Part shown: one piece after another, positions 8,297 to 17,162 of the stretch
Numbering within the stretch: position 1 is the first letter of the stretch
Layout: each line of letters starts with the position of its first letter
Source of the DNA: Photobacterium halotolerans DSM 18316
GTDB taxonomy: Bacteria; Pseudomonadota; Gammaproteobacteria; Enterobacterales; Vibrionaceae
Length of the DNA stretch: 64,000 bases
Assembly: GCF_000425165.1 (NCBI RefSeq)
Contig: NZ_KE384325.1
Location: forward strand, 48,685-112,684
Direction of reading: 5' to 3'
Position numbers and translations under genes: made by a program
Notes under the pieces: generated by a model
What the model was told of the DNA's origin: nothing
The model's database searches: none
The model's input: only the letters and a program-made list of their open reading frames with translations

Positions 8297-8923
8297 ATGT
8301 TAGAGACAACGCAAATCCTGGCATACATGTCAGCGCTGATGCTGGCGGCAGCGATTCCTGGTCCCGGCATGACAGCCTTGGTTGCGCACAGCGTACGTGG
8401 CGGTGCGGTTACCGGGTTTACCATGCTCAGCGGGTTAATTCTGGGGGATTTAATTTACCTGTCTTTTGCCGTGTTTGGCCTTGCTGTTGTCGCCCATAGT
8501 TACGGCGGGTTGTTCACTGCAGTCAGTTGGTGTGCATCCCTCTATCTGGCGTGGTTAGCCTGGCAATTCTGGAATCACAATCCGGAAGCCATCAACATAG
8601 ATAAACAGACAAACAAGCGGGAATTGACGGCAGCCTGGCTATCCGGCTTAACGATTACTCTGGGTAACCCGAAAACTATCGCTTTCTATCTGGCCATTCT
8701 GCCGCTGGTTATCACGCTGGATACGGTGTCGTTCCAAACCTGGGGTTTGTTATTGGTACCGCTGACCATACTGGTTCTTGTCTTTGTCGGTGCAGTATTT
8801 ATTGTTGGTGCGCTGAAAATCCGGCGTTTTCTCGCCAGCTCTCAGGCACAGACCTGGCTGTTTAAGGGGGCGGGAGTCATTATGTTTTTGGCCGCTGTCA
8901 GTATGGCAGCACGCATGGTCTGA
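8297..8923 (+). CDS. LysE/RhtB family amino-acid exporter
   Basis: A 208-residue hydrophobic inner-membrane protein with five or six predicted membrane segments and the N-terminal family signature AAIPGPGMTALVAHS followed by a short basic loop. LysE/RhtB proteins export amino acids and analogues by proton exchange. Last gene of the operon beginning at 2858; an AAAGGA site lies upstream. It supports the view that the operon makes an amino-acid-like product that is secreted, and it may also protect the producer from it. Confidence 0.88.
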   Translation: MLETTQILAYMSALMLAAAIPGPGMTALVAHSVRGGAVTGFTMLSGLILGDLIYLSFAVFGLAVVAHSYGGLFTAVSWCASLYLAWLAWQFWNHNPEAINIDKQTNKRELTAAWLSGLTITLGNPKTIAFYLAILPLVITLDTVSFQTWGLLLVPLTILVLVFVGAVFIVGALKIRRFLASSQAQTWLFKGAGVIMFLAAVSMAARMV

Positions 8924-9026
8924 AGCACAGCCCCGTTATGCCAGCCCTGGGGGCAGCCTGGGTTCAATACCGGCTGTGAGAAAAAGAAGGAAAGCCAGCA
9001 GCGTTAGCCCATCTTAGTTAGCGCAT

Positions 9027-9059
9027 AAAAAATGACCCCATCAATCTGATGAGGTCATT
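9027..9059 (-). terminator. Rho-independent terminator of pmbA
   Basis: A 13-bp stem (AATGACC-CCATCA paired with TGATGAGGTCATT, one C-A mismatch) around a 3-nt loop, followed on the minus strand by a run of Ts. It sits 93 bp beyond the pmbA stop. It may also serve the exporter gene converging from the left. Confidence 0.75.
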
Positions 9060-9151
9060 CTGATGAAGCACAGTGTCCGGCTCGTCAGCCGATCACTGTC
9101 TGTGCTGATCGGGATGAATCCGGAGTAGGCAGGTGGTGTTTGCCAGCCTGA

Positions 9152-10492
9152 TTATTTACCCGCAATACTTAATCCGCTGAAACGAATTTTGGGTGCGAAG
9201 AAATCACGCTCGTAGTCATTTTCAAGCTGATTACCGACCGCATCAATCGCTTTGATCATCTGGTAAAAGTTACCGGCAACTGTGATGCCGCGTACCGGTT
9301 GGAGGCGCTTGCCGTCGCGGCACAGAAAGCCACTGGCGCCGAAAGAAAAATCGCCGCTGATGGCATCGGCACCTGAGTGTACGCCTTGCAGCTCAACCAG
9401 CTCCAGGTATTCGCCTGCAGTGACTTCGGTGTTATTACTCTGGCCTTCGGCAATCACCAGATGGCGGGAAGAAACACCCAGCCCCCCTTTGGCCGAGCGG
9501 GCAGCGTTTGCTGTGTTGGCAATGTCGAAATAGCTGGCGGTGTGGCTGTTATGCAGCAGGCTCTGTAGCTGACCTTCACCGATCAGAATCGTGTCCTGGG
9601 TGGCAAATCCCTCGCTGTCGAAGGCTTTGATGGCAGAGCCGCCCTTTACATAGGCCATGTCACTGACCGTCAGCAGTGAGCTGGCGACCTGTTTGTGCAG
9701 AGCGTCGCGCCACGGGTTAATGCCTTTCATGGCCGACTGGCCGGACAGGCACATGCCAAAGGCGCCAAACAGGCTGCTCAGTTCACTCAGATTGAAGATC
9801 ACCGCATACTTGCCGGTCGCGACAGGGCCGCCGTCCAGCAGTGCCAGCGCCGTGTCGACACCGTGATTGATGCAGTAGTTCGGATCGAGCTCGGCAAAGC
9901 GACGTCCGGATGACATGCCACCATGCATGGCTTGTTTGCCATCCTGATCAATCAGGGCATAGGTGTAACAGTAAGTGGAACGCTCCTGATGCTGACAGAA
10001 GGCGCCATGGGTATTGGCCAGCATACTCAGGCTGTCGGATTCACCAAAACCATTGTAAGGCGCACTTTTGGCTCCTTTGTCGATCACGCCTTTTTCCAGC
10101 GCCAGCGACAGCGCGATTTTCTGTTCGATATCCACATTGTCCTGCTGATAAATCTCAGGCGAGTCAGTGGTTAAGCGGCTGTTCTTTGCCTGGATCCGCT
10201 GGTGGGCGTCTGCTTTGGTGAACTGCGCGCTTTGCAGCGCCTGCTCTACCATGAGTGTCAGGCTGTCCGGATGCAGGGATTCCGAGTAGCTGGTGGCCAC
10301 TTTGTCGTCTTTGACAACGCGTACGCCAATCACCTGGCCGGAGGTGACTTTGTATTCATCCAGCTCGCCGTTGTTGGCTTTCAGTGACAGGTTATGGCTG
10401 CTGCTGGCAAGGACATCCGCTTCGGCGCCCGCAGAGGCAGCCAGCTCCAGCACCTGTTCCATGGCGTGTTGCAGGGTGTGTTGATCTGCCAT
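9152..10492 (-). CDS. pmbA: Metalloprotease PmbA (TldE)
   Basis: A 446-residue TldD/PmbA-family protein that forms a heterodimeric zinc protease with TldD. The complex matures microcin B17 and degrades CcdA in E. coli and more generally cuts unfolded peptides. Like other TldE subunits it lacks the HExxxH zinc motif, which is in its partner. The ATG overlaps the tldD stop by one base (TAATG), with GGAGG just upstream, so the two subunits are translationally coupled. In many genomes tldD and pmbA are separate, so adjacency is worth noting. Confidence 0.92.
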   Translation of the reverse strand: MADQHTLQHAMEQVLELAASAGAEADVLASSSHNLSLKANNGELDEYKVTSGQVIGVRVVKDDKVATSYSESLHPDSLTLMVEQALQSAQFTKADAHQRIQAKNSRLTTDSPEIYQQDNVDIEQKIALSLALEKGVIDKGAKSAPYNGFGESDSLSMLANTHGAFCQHQERSTYCYTYALIDQDGKQAMHGGMSSGRRFAELDPNYCINHGVDTALALLDGGPVATGKYAVIFNLSELSSLFGAFGMCLSGQSAMKGINPWRDALHKQVASSLLTVSDMAYVKGGSAIKAFDSEGFATQDTILIGEGQLQSLLHNSHTASYFDIANTANAARSAKGGLGVSSRHLVIAEGQSNNTEVTAGEYLELVELQGVHSGADAISGDFSFGASGFLCRDGKRLQPVRGITVAGNFYQMIKAIDAVGNQLENDYERDFFAPKIRFSGLSIAGK

Positions 10493-11874
10493 TAGTTACC
10501 TCCCACCAGAATATTGTCTACTTTCAGTGCCGGCTGACCAACTGTGGTCGGCACTGAGCCGCTGACCGAGCCGCACATACCGGCTGCCAGTTCGAAATCC
10601 TGACCGACCATACTGATTTCTTTCAGAACCTTCGGCCCTGTACTGATCAGGGTGGCGGATTTCAGCGGACGGGTGATTTTACCGTCTTCGATTAAATAGG
10701 CTTCCTGCACCGCGAAGTTGAATTCACCTGTGCCAGGCTGAACGGAACCGCCGCCCATTTTCTTGGCGAAAATGCCTTTTTCGACGCTGGCTATCATCGC
10801 CTCCAGACTGCTGTCGCCCGGCTCGATGAAGGTGTTACGCATGCGGGAGGTCGGCGCGAACTTATAAGATTCACGGCGGCCGGAACCTGTAGGCGCAAAA
10901 CCGGTTTTCTTGGCACCCATCTGATCGACCATAAAGCTGGTGAGCTTACCGTCTTTGATTAGCTGGGTACGCTGGGTTGCCATGCCTTCGTCATCAATGT
11001 TGATGGAACCCCATTCATTTGCCATGGTGCCGTCATCCACGGCACTGACCACAGGGTTTGCAATCATTTCGCCCATCTGGTCATGGAAGACCGAGGCTTT
11101 TTTGGCCACTGAGGTGGTTTCAAGCAGGTGTCCGCAGGCTTCGTGGAAAATCACGCCACCAAAGCCGTTACCTATGATCACCGGCATTTCACCCGACGGG
11201 CAGTTATCAGCCGTGAGCTTGATCATCGCCTGTTTTGCCACTTGCTGGCCCAGCGATGTGGGATCGATGCGGGTGTTAAATTCCCAGCCTGTCAGTGCCC
11301 CTGGTGCTTCAAAGCCTGTTGACTGCTCATTGCCATCTTGCGCGACAGCGGTAGCAGCAATGCGGGTGTAATGGCGGGTATCGCCGGTGTGCAGGCCATT
11401 GGAGTTAAAAATTTCCACCTGCTGCTGACGTTGCAGAATGCGGCCGATGAACTGGGCAATTTTGCCATTTTCTGCCCGTGCCGCTTTGTCGGTGGCACGC
11501 AGGAAGGCGATTTTGGCTTCCAGGTTGGCGTCCTGCGACAAAGGCTGGCGCACTGGGTGTTTGTCAGTCAGTCGGCTGAAGTTCAGTGCGGATGCCTGTA
11601 CGATTTGATCGCGGTTATCTTTGGCGGCCAGCAGGCTGGTGACGCGCTTCAGTTCTTCTTCTTCAGTGCTGTTGGTGTAACCGTACAGCACTTTGTGACC
11701 GAAGAAGAGACGGATACCGATACCAAAATCGATACCGCCGTTGATTTTATCGACATCACCGGCATTGAACTCGACAGAGCCTGACTGGTGGTGCTCGACG
11801 AAAAGTTCGGCAAAATCAGCGCCGAGAAACAGCGCATGGTCGATGACGGCTTTCGCCGTTGATGGGTTTAGCAT
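10492..11874 (-). CDS. tldD: Metalloprotease TldD
   Basis: Catalytic subunit of the TldD/TldE protease. The zinc-binding HEACGH (HExxxH) lies in GGVIFHEACGHLLE, and the C-terminal part carries the conserved MCGSVSGSVPT segment. 460 residues from the ATG at 11874, which has AAGGAG at good spacing; an upstream in-frame ATG at 11904 has no site and adds ten unsupported residues. It is followed by pmbA with a one-base overlap and preceded on the same strand by a G3E GTPase gene 65 bp upstream. Confidence 0.94.
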   Translation of the reverse strand: MLNPSTAKAVIDHALFLGADFAELFVEHHQSGSVEFNAGDVDKINGGIDFGIGIRLFFGHKVLYGYTNSTEEEELKRVTSLLAAKDNRDQIVQASALNFSRLTDKHPVRQPLSQDANLEAKIAFLRATDKAARAENGKIAQFIGRILQRQQQVEIFNSNGLHTGDTRHYTRIAATAVAQDGNEQSTGFEAPGALTGWEFNTRIDPTSLGQQVAKQAMIKLTADNCPSGEMPVIIGNGFGGVIFHEACGHLLETTSVAKKASVFHDQMGEMIANPVVSAVDDGTMANEWGSINIDDEGMATQRTQLIKDGKLTSFMVDQMGAKKTGFAPTGSGRRESYKFAPTSRMRNTFIEPGDSSLEAMIASVEKGIFAKKMGGGSVQPGTGEFNFAVQEAYLIEDGKITRPLKSATLISTGPKVLKEISMVGQDFELAAGMCGSVSGSVPTTVGQPALKVDNILVGGN

Positions 11875-11939
11875 AATTGCTCCTTGCGTAAATTCAGGTG
11901 GCAAGTTGATCCCAAAGCATTGATGAATAATAGTCGGTA

Positions 11940-12929
11940 TCAGGCTTTTTTTGTCAAAGAGACAAGAATCTCTTCTAACTCATCCCAAGGCAGTATGTCC
12001 TTATCAATGACTTCAATGCGGGACTCAAACCCTTCCAGAGTGAGTTCATTCACCGAGACTACCCGATTGACCACATTAAAAGCAAAGCATCCGCGTTCGG
12101 TGTTGACCACGGCTTTCACGCGCTGGGCATTCAGGTTAGTAAACAGGGTAAACAGCTGGGAAAAATCAAAATGCAGATCGGTTGCAAAGAACCAGCCGCA
12201 GCTGTGATAGCCCTGACCATGGTTTTCTTTGCGGATGAAGGTTTCACCGGGGGCCAGCTCTAACCCCGGCAGCGGCGCGGCCGCATCGTCATGATGATGG
12301 TGATGACTGTGTGCGGCTTGTCGTGCTATGCGAGGCTGTTCGAGCAGCGACAGGTCAAGCTGCCCTTGCTCAACCTGAGTGATCATTTGTTTGGCAGGTT
12401 CGCACTCGCTGGCGTACTGCTCAAACATCAGCAAATCATAATCGCTGCAGGCATCGATTTTGTTGGCGACCAGCACATCGGCCAGCGCAATCTGATCCTG
12501 AAAGTTCTGGTTGTCTGTATATAAGCTGTCTGAAAACTGACGCGGATCAACCAGGGTGATCGTCGCTTTCAGATCGATGTATTTAGCGTAACTTTCAGAG
12601 GTCAGTTTATTAATGATCTCTTTGGGATGACCCAGGCCGGTGGGCTCCAGCAGCAGGCGATCCGGCTTTTGGGCCAGCAGGGCATTGATGCCCACCGACA
12701 TCGGCAGCCCGGCAACACAGCACATACAGCCGCCCGGCACTTCTTTGACGATGGCGCCCTGCTGGTCGAGCATGGCCCCATCGACACCCACGTTACCAAA
12801 CTCATTGATCAGAATGGCCCACTTCTCATCGGCAGGCTTGCGCGCCAGCAGCGACAATATGGCCGTAGTTTTACCGGCTCCCAGAAAGCCAGTGATGATA
12901 TTGGTCGGGATAGGTTTGCTGATGGTCAT
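11940..12929 (-). CDS. G3E GTPase, CobW/YjiA family metal chaperone
   Basis: A 329-residue P-loop GTPase of the COG0523 group. Visible are Walker A GAGKTT (residues 17-22), the metal-binding GGCMCC (67-71), VANKID as guanine-specificity motif, a His-rich stretch (HSHHHHHDDAA, about 210-220) and a CobW C-terminal domain. Such proteins insert or supply zinc or other metals. The His-rich linker favours a zinc role. I see no convincing Zur box in the upstream spacer, only a short TAACT-A-AGTTA palindrome near 12950. Same strand as tldD-pmbA, so metal delivery to TldD is conceivable but untested. Confidence 0.88.
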   Translation of the reverse strand: MTISKPIPTNIITGFLGAGKTTAILSLLARKPADEKWAILINEFGNVGVDGAMLDQQGAIVKEVPGGCMCCVAGLPMSVGINALLAQKPDRLLLEPTGLGHPKEIINKLTSESYAKYIDLKATITLVDPRQFSDSLYTDNQNFQDQIALADVLVANKIDACSDYDLLMFEQYASECEPAKQMITQVEQGQLDLSLLEQPRIARQAAHSHHHHHDDAAAPLPGLELAPGETFIRKENHGQGYHSCGWFFATDLHFDFSQLFTLFTNLNAQRVKAVVNTERGCFAFNVVNRVVSVNELTLEGFESRIEVIDKDILPWDELEEILVSLTKKA

Positions 12930-13220
12930 TGAGAATCCGTTTTACCGCATAACTAAGTTACTGGTCATCATACTGTATGGCGGAAATGAAGGGTAGAGCG
13001 GAGGATTTTGTCAGTCCCGTCAGAGCCGAGTGCTGTTCGTCGTCTTGAGCGGTATTCAACAGAGCTGTGAGGCTGATTTTTGCTGGTTATTTAGTCACTT
13101 TGCTTCCTTTATGACATTTGCGATTTATGCTTAATTAAAGCGGGCCTAACAAAGAATCCGTTGAACGCATAACGGGATGTAGCCTGGGATATCGGCAAGC
13201 TGAATCGATAGGAGTGGCAT

Positions 13221-14009
13221 ATGCATGTCAGGCTTTTTGAATCATTGCATATATTTTGGCTCTTTGTTGGCATCGCTCTGATGATGCTGCTGTTTTGCGA
13301 AATTGGTTATCAGTTTGGCCGGTATGTATTTAAACGAAAAGATAAAGACGTCCCAGGCCCACTTGGATCTATGGTTGGGGGGCTGCTGGGGATGCTGGCG
13401 TTTGTTCTCGCTTTTACTTTTTCTATTGCATCCTCGCAGCACGAAACCCGAAGAGACAATGTGCTTGAAGAAGCCAATATCATTGGCACAGCCTATTTGC
13501 GGGCCGATTTACTTGATGAGTCATCTGAAACCATTGTGAAAGATTTGCTTAAATCGTATGTCGATATCCGTCTCGACGCGGCCAGAGGCAGTGACATCAA
13601 TGAAGCGCTGAAAGAATCTGCGGCGATCCACCGCCAGCTGTGGAATGCAGTCTCTGTTTACGCAATCGCCAATCCAAGCCCTTTGACTTCGCTGATGATT
13701 CAGGCGACCAATGATCTGATTGATATGCATGAAAAAAGAGTGACGGGCGCATTACTAAACCGGATCCCTTTTAGTATCTGGTTGGCGCTGGCAGCGATCA
13801 CAGCGCTCGCCATGATTGCATTGGGCACCCAGGTGGGTTACTCCGCTAAGCGAAGGCTGATTGCAGTGATCCCCTTAGTCCTTGCGTTCGCGGTGCTGGT
13901 GACTCTGGTGGTCGATCTCAACCGGCCGCAAAGCGGCTTGATCAAGGTAAGCCAGCAGTCGATGGTTGATCTGCGCAGCAGCATGGATGGCAACAAGAGT
14001 GATAACTAA
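13221..14009 (+). CDS. DUF4239 (bestrophin-like) membrane protein
   Basis: A 262-residue inner-membrane protein with two hydrophobic segments near the N-terminus (residues about 10-30 and 48-68), a soluble helical region containing ASSQHETRRDNVLEEANIIGTAYLRADLL, and two segments near the C-terminus (about 183-205 and 213-232). This layout fits the DUF4239 or bestrophin-like family. Function is unknown; an ion-channel-like role is suggested only by the family name. AGGAG lies 7 nt upstream. No obvious operon partner. Confidence 0.78.
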   Translation: MHVRLFESLHIFWLFVGIALMMLLFCEIGYQFGRYVFKRKDKDVPGPLGSMVGGLLGMLAFVLAFTFSIASSQHETRRDNVLEEANIIGTAYLRADLLDESSETIVKDLLKSYVDIRLDAARGSDINEALKESAAIHRQLWNAVSVYAIANPSPLTSLMIQATNDLIDMHEKRVTGALLNRIPFSIWLALAAITALAMIALGTQVGYSAKRRLIAVIPLVLAFAVLVTLVVDLNRPQSGLIKVSQQSMVDLRSSMDGNKSDN

Positions 14010-14103
14010 TGCCTGACTCTGCATGATTGGCACGGCACTGATTGCTCAAAGGGTAAGCCACTGTTAGACTTCGACTTTCTCTCCTGACTGACCCAACACA
14101 CCA

Positions 14104-14769
14104 ATGTTTCGCGTTTTCTTTCTTATGTTGTTCACTGCCTTTCCAATCGTCAGCTATGCTGTTGAACTGGCCGTTGGATTACAAAGTACCTTCACCAATA
14201 TTGAAATTCAGGACCCGGAACATGGAGATAAAGACGTGGCTGTGATGACCAGCGGCTTCCATATACTCCCAACCGCCTCACTGGTGTCGTCGCCGTATTA
14301 CTTTTCTGAAAATTCCAATGTTGGCGTGCAGTTTCAGCTCGACTGGTCGTTTTTCAAATCGGGCCAGCAAGAGCTGCAGGACAGCCAGAAAAACGTTGAT
14401 CTGGGCACGTCAGTGAAAGGCTATGCCATTACGGCGGTACCTGTGTTGTTCTATCACTGGAACCGTGATGCCGGTTCAGACTGGAATGCCAAAGTCGGCA
14501 TCGGCTTTGGCGCAGGCTATCTGGATCTGAAAGGCAATTATCAGATCACCCATGTTGCAGAACAGCGGGGCGAAACCCGTAATGTGAACTTCGGCGGCTT
14601 TGGTATGGCCATTAATGTGTATCTGGAAGCCAACAAGGGGCCGCATCAGTTCCAGCTCTATAACTTCAGTCCGGTACTCAGCGAAAAAGAGTATGACTTT
14701 CAAGGTCATAATGTGGTGATGGCGTATAAATACCGCTTTGATCTCAGTGAGGTTTGGCCGGCGTGGTGA
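14104..14769 (+). CDS. Secreted protein of unknown function, possible outer-membrane barrel
   Basis: A 221-residue protein with a Sec signal peptide (MFRVFFLMLFTAFPIVSYA, cleavage probably after residue 19) and alternating hydrophobic-polar segments rich in aromatic and Gly residues, as in small beta-barrel proteins. I do not recognize a specific family. No clear ribosome-binding site precedes the ATG. It lies 94 bp after the DUF4239 gene on the same strand but need not belong with it. Confidence 0.62.
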   Translation: MFRVFFLMLFTAFPIVSYAVELAVGLQSTFTNIEIQDPEHGDKDVAVMTSGFHILPTASLVSSPYYFSENSNVGVQFQLDWSFFKSGQQELQDSQKNVDLGTSVKGYAITAVPVLFYHWNRDAGSDWNAKVGIGFGAGYLDLKGNYQITHVAEQRGETRNVNFGGFGMAINVYLEANKGPHQFQLYNFSPVLSEKEYDFQGHNVVMAYKYRFDLSEVWPAW

Positions 14770-15172
14770 TTGTTTTTGCTCTTGGCGGCTAAGAGTGCAG
14801 ATATTGAACCGCGTTGGTATGTCGCGCTGTGTTTTAGAGAGTCTCACCATTTTCGGATGCGCGCCAGATATGCTTTGCTGGCCCAATGTATGGTATTAAC
14901 GAGCCAGAGATAGTCTGTTTTGGTGAAATTGCTCACTGAAAAATATTCCATTTAGTGCATATTGTGTGCGACATGAGCAGTCTGGCAGCTTCGTGAAACA
15001 GCATCTTGCCGTATATCGCTAAAGCTTATGCATTCTGGAACTTGATTAAGGGACGGGTAGAAATGCCGCATGAGCTCGAATTGATATTAATTGGCTCGGT
15101 GCATCATCTCTTCGCGACAAAGCCGCGCGTGCTGGCTATGTGATACAAAGAAAAGAATAGGACGTTGTTCGT
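14770..15172. other. Non-coding spacer of about 400 bp
   Basis: No convincing gene on either strand. It precedes a group of three small accessory genes. I found no tRNA, terminator with T-run or repeat shared with the 15.5-16.5 kb spacers. Confidence 0.4.
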
Positions 15173-15547
15173 ATGGAAAGTGACATAGTTCAGGAAATTT
15201 TTGCTGTTGAGGAAAAACTGAAGGCTTCAATGCTCAGCTCAGATACTGTTGCATTAACCGATTTGCTATCCGATAGCCTGGTATTCATTAATCATTTTGG
15301 CCAACGGGTATCAAAGCAAGATGATATCGCCTTGCACCGTTCTGGTTTGTTAGCCATTGAATCAATCGAACTGCGTGATTTTCAGGTGGTACCACAAGGA
15401 AATATCGCTCTGGTTTATGTAAACGCAGACATTAAAGGGAAATATGATGGCGCTAAGGCCAATGGTGTTTTTGCTTTCACTCGCGTTTGGCTAAAGCAAA
15501 ACAACCATTGGCAGCTCATTTCAGCCCAGTCGACCGTTATCTCGTAA
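15173..15547 (+). CDS. NTF2-like (DUF4440/SnoaL-type) protein
   Basis: A 124-residue protein with the NTF2-like pattern: an N-terminal helix with VEEKLKASMLSSD, DLLSDSLVFINHFGQRVSKQDDI, and C-terminal strands ALVYVNADIKG and FTRVWLKQNNHWQLISAQST. Family members are small cone-shaped enzymes or binding proteins, often isomerases or hydratases, mostly uncharacterized. It precedes an SDR gene on the same strand, and a direct repeat begins exactly at its stop codon. Confidence 0.75.
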   Translation: MESDIVQEIFAVEEKLKASMLSSDTVALTDLLSDSLVFINHFGQRVSKQDDIALHRSGLLAIESIELRDFQVVPQGNIALVYVNADIKGKYDGAKANGVFAFTRVWLKQNNHWQLISAQSTVIS

Positions 15548-15620
15548 CAGATAAAGATTAGAGTCGCGCAGTTGACTGTTTTCAGCTGGCTTTACGAGTG
15601 TGTGGCAACGTCTGATGAGG
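15545..15620 (+). repeat. Imperfect direct repeat, copy A
   Basis: About 76 bp beginning TAACAGATAA at the stop codon of the NTF2-like gene. A related copy lies at 16404-16478 after the SDR gene, with roughly three-quarters identity by eye and one single-base gap. In copy A the outer hexamer TAACAG is mirrored by CTGTTA at 15627-15632. The arrangement resembles sites at the ends of mobile gene cassettes but lacks a clear GTTRRRY core. Confidence 0.6.
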
Positions 15621-15660
15621 TGCTAGCTGTTAATCGAAATATATGAAAAGGAATTCAAAA

Positions 15661-16398
15661 ATGAAAATTGCTTTAGTAACAGGAGGTACAAAGGGAATTG
15701 GGCTTCAGACCGTCAGGCGACTGGTCGAGTCAGAGTATAAGGTGATCACATGTTCTCGTTCACAAGATACCTGGGCAACTGTACTCGAGATATTTCCTGA
15801 ACTGAGCGTTGTGGATTATCAACAATCAGATATATCCGTTGAGTCCGATCTTGACAATTTGTTCCGTCATATCAGGGCTGAATACGGTTCACTGGATGTT
15901 GCGGTGAATAATGCATCACCCGCTCTTTCCTCAAGAGGAAATTTCCATGAAGTTGATACCTCATTGTTAAGAGAAACGCTGACGGTGGATTTCTGGTCGC
16001 AGGCTTTGTGTTTAAAGCACGAAATCAGTCTGATGAATACGGGCGCTTCTATTGTCAATATCAGCTCAGTAAATGGCTTGAGGCCAACGCCGAATGCTTC
16101 AATGTACAGTGCAGCCAAACATGCCCTAGAAGGACTAACACGTTCATTGGCCTTGGAAAATATAAGCTCAGGTATTCGTGTTAATGCCGTTGCTCCCGGT
16201 GTTACTTGGACGCCTCGTTGGGAGGAGCGGCAGATTGATGTCCCCAATATCCGGGCAGATGTGTCCAACGTTGTGCCGATTCAGCGTTTTGCCAATACTG
16301 ACGAAATCGTCAATGCTATTGAATTTTTATTATCTGAGAAAGCCAGCTACATTGTGGGGCATACGCTGGTCGTAGATGGTGGGTTATCGTTGGCATAA
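15661..16398 (+). CDS. Short-chain dehydrogenase/reductase
   Basis: A 245-residue classical SDR. It has the cofactor loop TGGTKGIG (residues about 8-15), NNAS, the catalytic Ser in NISSVNG and the Y-x-x-x-K pair in YSAAKHA, and a C-terminal VVDGG. The start at 15661 is chosen because AAGGA sits 9 nt before it; the in-frame ATG at 15643 has none. Substrate unknown. It is flanked on both sides by copies of an imperfect direct repeat, and its neighbours are small unrelated enzymes, which suggests acquisition as a unit. Confidence 0.88.
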   Translation: MKIALVTGGTKGIGLQTVRRLVESEYKVITCSRSQDTWATVLEIFPELSVVDYQQSDISVESDLDNLFRHIRAEYGSLDVAVNNASPALSSRGNFHEVDTSLLRETLTVDFWSQALCLKHEISLMNTGASIVNISSVNGLRPTPNASMYSAAKHALEGLTRSLALENISSGIRVNAVAPGVTWTPRWEERQIDVPNIRADVSNVVPIQRFANTDEIVNAIEFLLSEKASYIVGHTLVVDGGLSLA

Positions 16399-16403
16399 GC
16401 GGT

Positions 16404-16478
16404 TAACAGATAATGATAAGTGTCGCACAGACGATTGTTTTTATCCGGCTTGACGAGTGTATGGCAAAGCAGATGAGA
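16404..16478 (+). repeat. Imperfect direct repeat, copy B
   Basis: Related to copy A at 15545-15620. Shared blocks include TAACAGATAA, GTCGC, GGCTT and ACGAGTGT, then TGGCAA and GATGAG. It begins 6 bp after the SDR stop. The downstream inverted end seen for copy A is not evident here. Confidence 0.6.
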
Positions 16479-16512
16479 TGGTGGTGTCATTCTTCAGGCG
16501 AGATGGTGATTA

Positions 16513-17001
16513 ATGAGTAATCTTCAGTATGTGTCTCTTGATGAAATAGAACCAGACAAGTTTATTCCCATACTCAATAAAGCGAGTACCAGAAAGCACC
16601 TCGTTACTCATGATGAGTTTGATTCTGATCTTGCAGAAAAGTGGATTCGCGACAAGATCGAAATTGATGATCTTGAAGGTTGTATAGTGAGAGCCATCAC
16701 CGTCGATGACGAATTAGTCGGTTGGTGTGGAATACAATTATCAGAGCTTGGGTATGAGATAGCCATAGTTGTTGATGACCGCAGTTGGGGCATTGGGAAA
16801 ATGGTTTTTAGATCGCTAATCTCATGGGCTCATGATTTTGGCCATGAAGTCGTTTATATCCACTTACTGCACACACGTCCTGAATATGAGTTCTTACGTA
16901 AAATATCCCAAAGCGTGTTCCCAACTGAAATGATAGGCGATAGGTTCACAACCTATGAGCTCAACGTAGTGGATTGTCTGGCAGGTAAGAAGCAGAATTA
17001 A
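16513..17001 (+). CDS. GNAT family N-acetyltransferase
   Basis: A 162-residue GNAT-fold protein. The acetyl-CoA pyrophosphate loop is recognizable as DDRSWGIGKMVF (R-x-x-G-x-G type) after the strand YEIAIVVDD, and a TVDDELVGWCGI strand precedes it. Substrate unknown; candidates are amino groups of small molecules, antibiotics or proteins. It follows repeat copy B and ends a run of three accessory genes on the plus strand. Confidence 0.82.
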   Translation: MSNLQYVSLDEIEPDKFIPILNKASTRKHLVTHDEFDSDLAEKWIRDKIEIDDLEGCIVRAITVDDELVGWCGIQLSELGYEIAIVVDDRSWGIGKMVFRSLISWAHDFGHEVVYIHLLHTRPEYEFLRKISQSVFPTEMIGDRFTTYELNVVDCLAGKKQN

Positions 17002-17162
17002 TCCAACAGAGTGAGACATTCCGAGAATGAAAACCTTGAGTATCGCTGCAATCTGGAATGGGGAAACCTTAGCACGCCTGTCTCCCAATCGCACTGACAG
17101 GGAGGGGCAAGCCTTTTGTTCACAAGATTCAGGGAAGCTCAACTGTGGTTTTGGCTCATTTT

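Noticed and set aside
15545..16478. Calling the direct repeats bona fide integron attC sites
   Set aside because: No clear GTTRRRY/RYYYAAC core pair and no integrase in the window; reported only as a cassette-like repeat.
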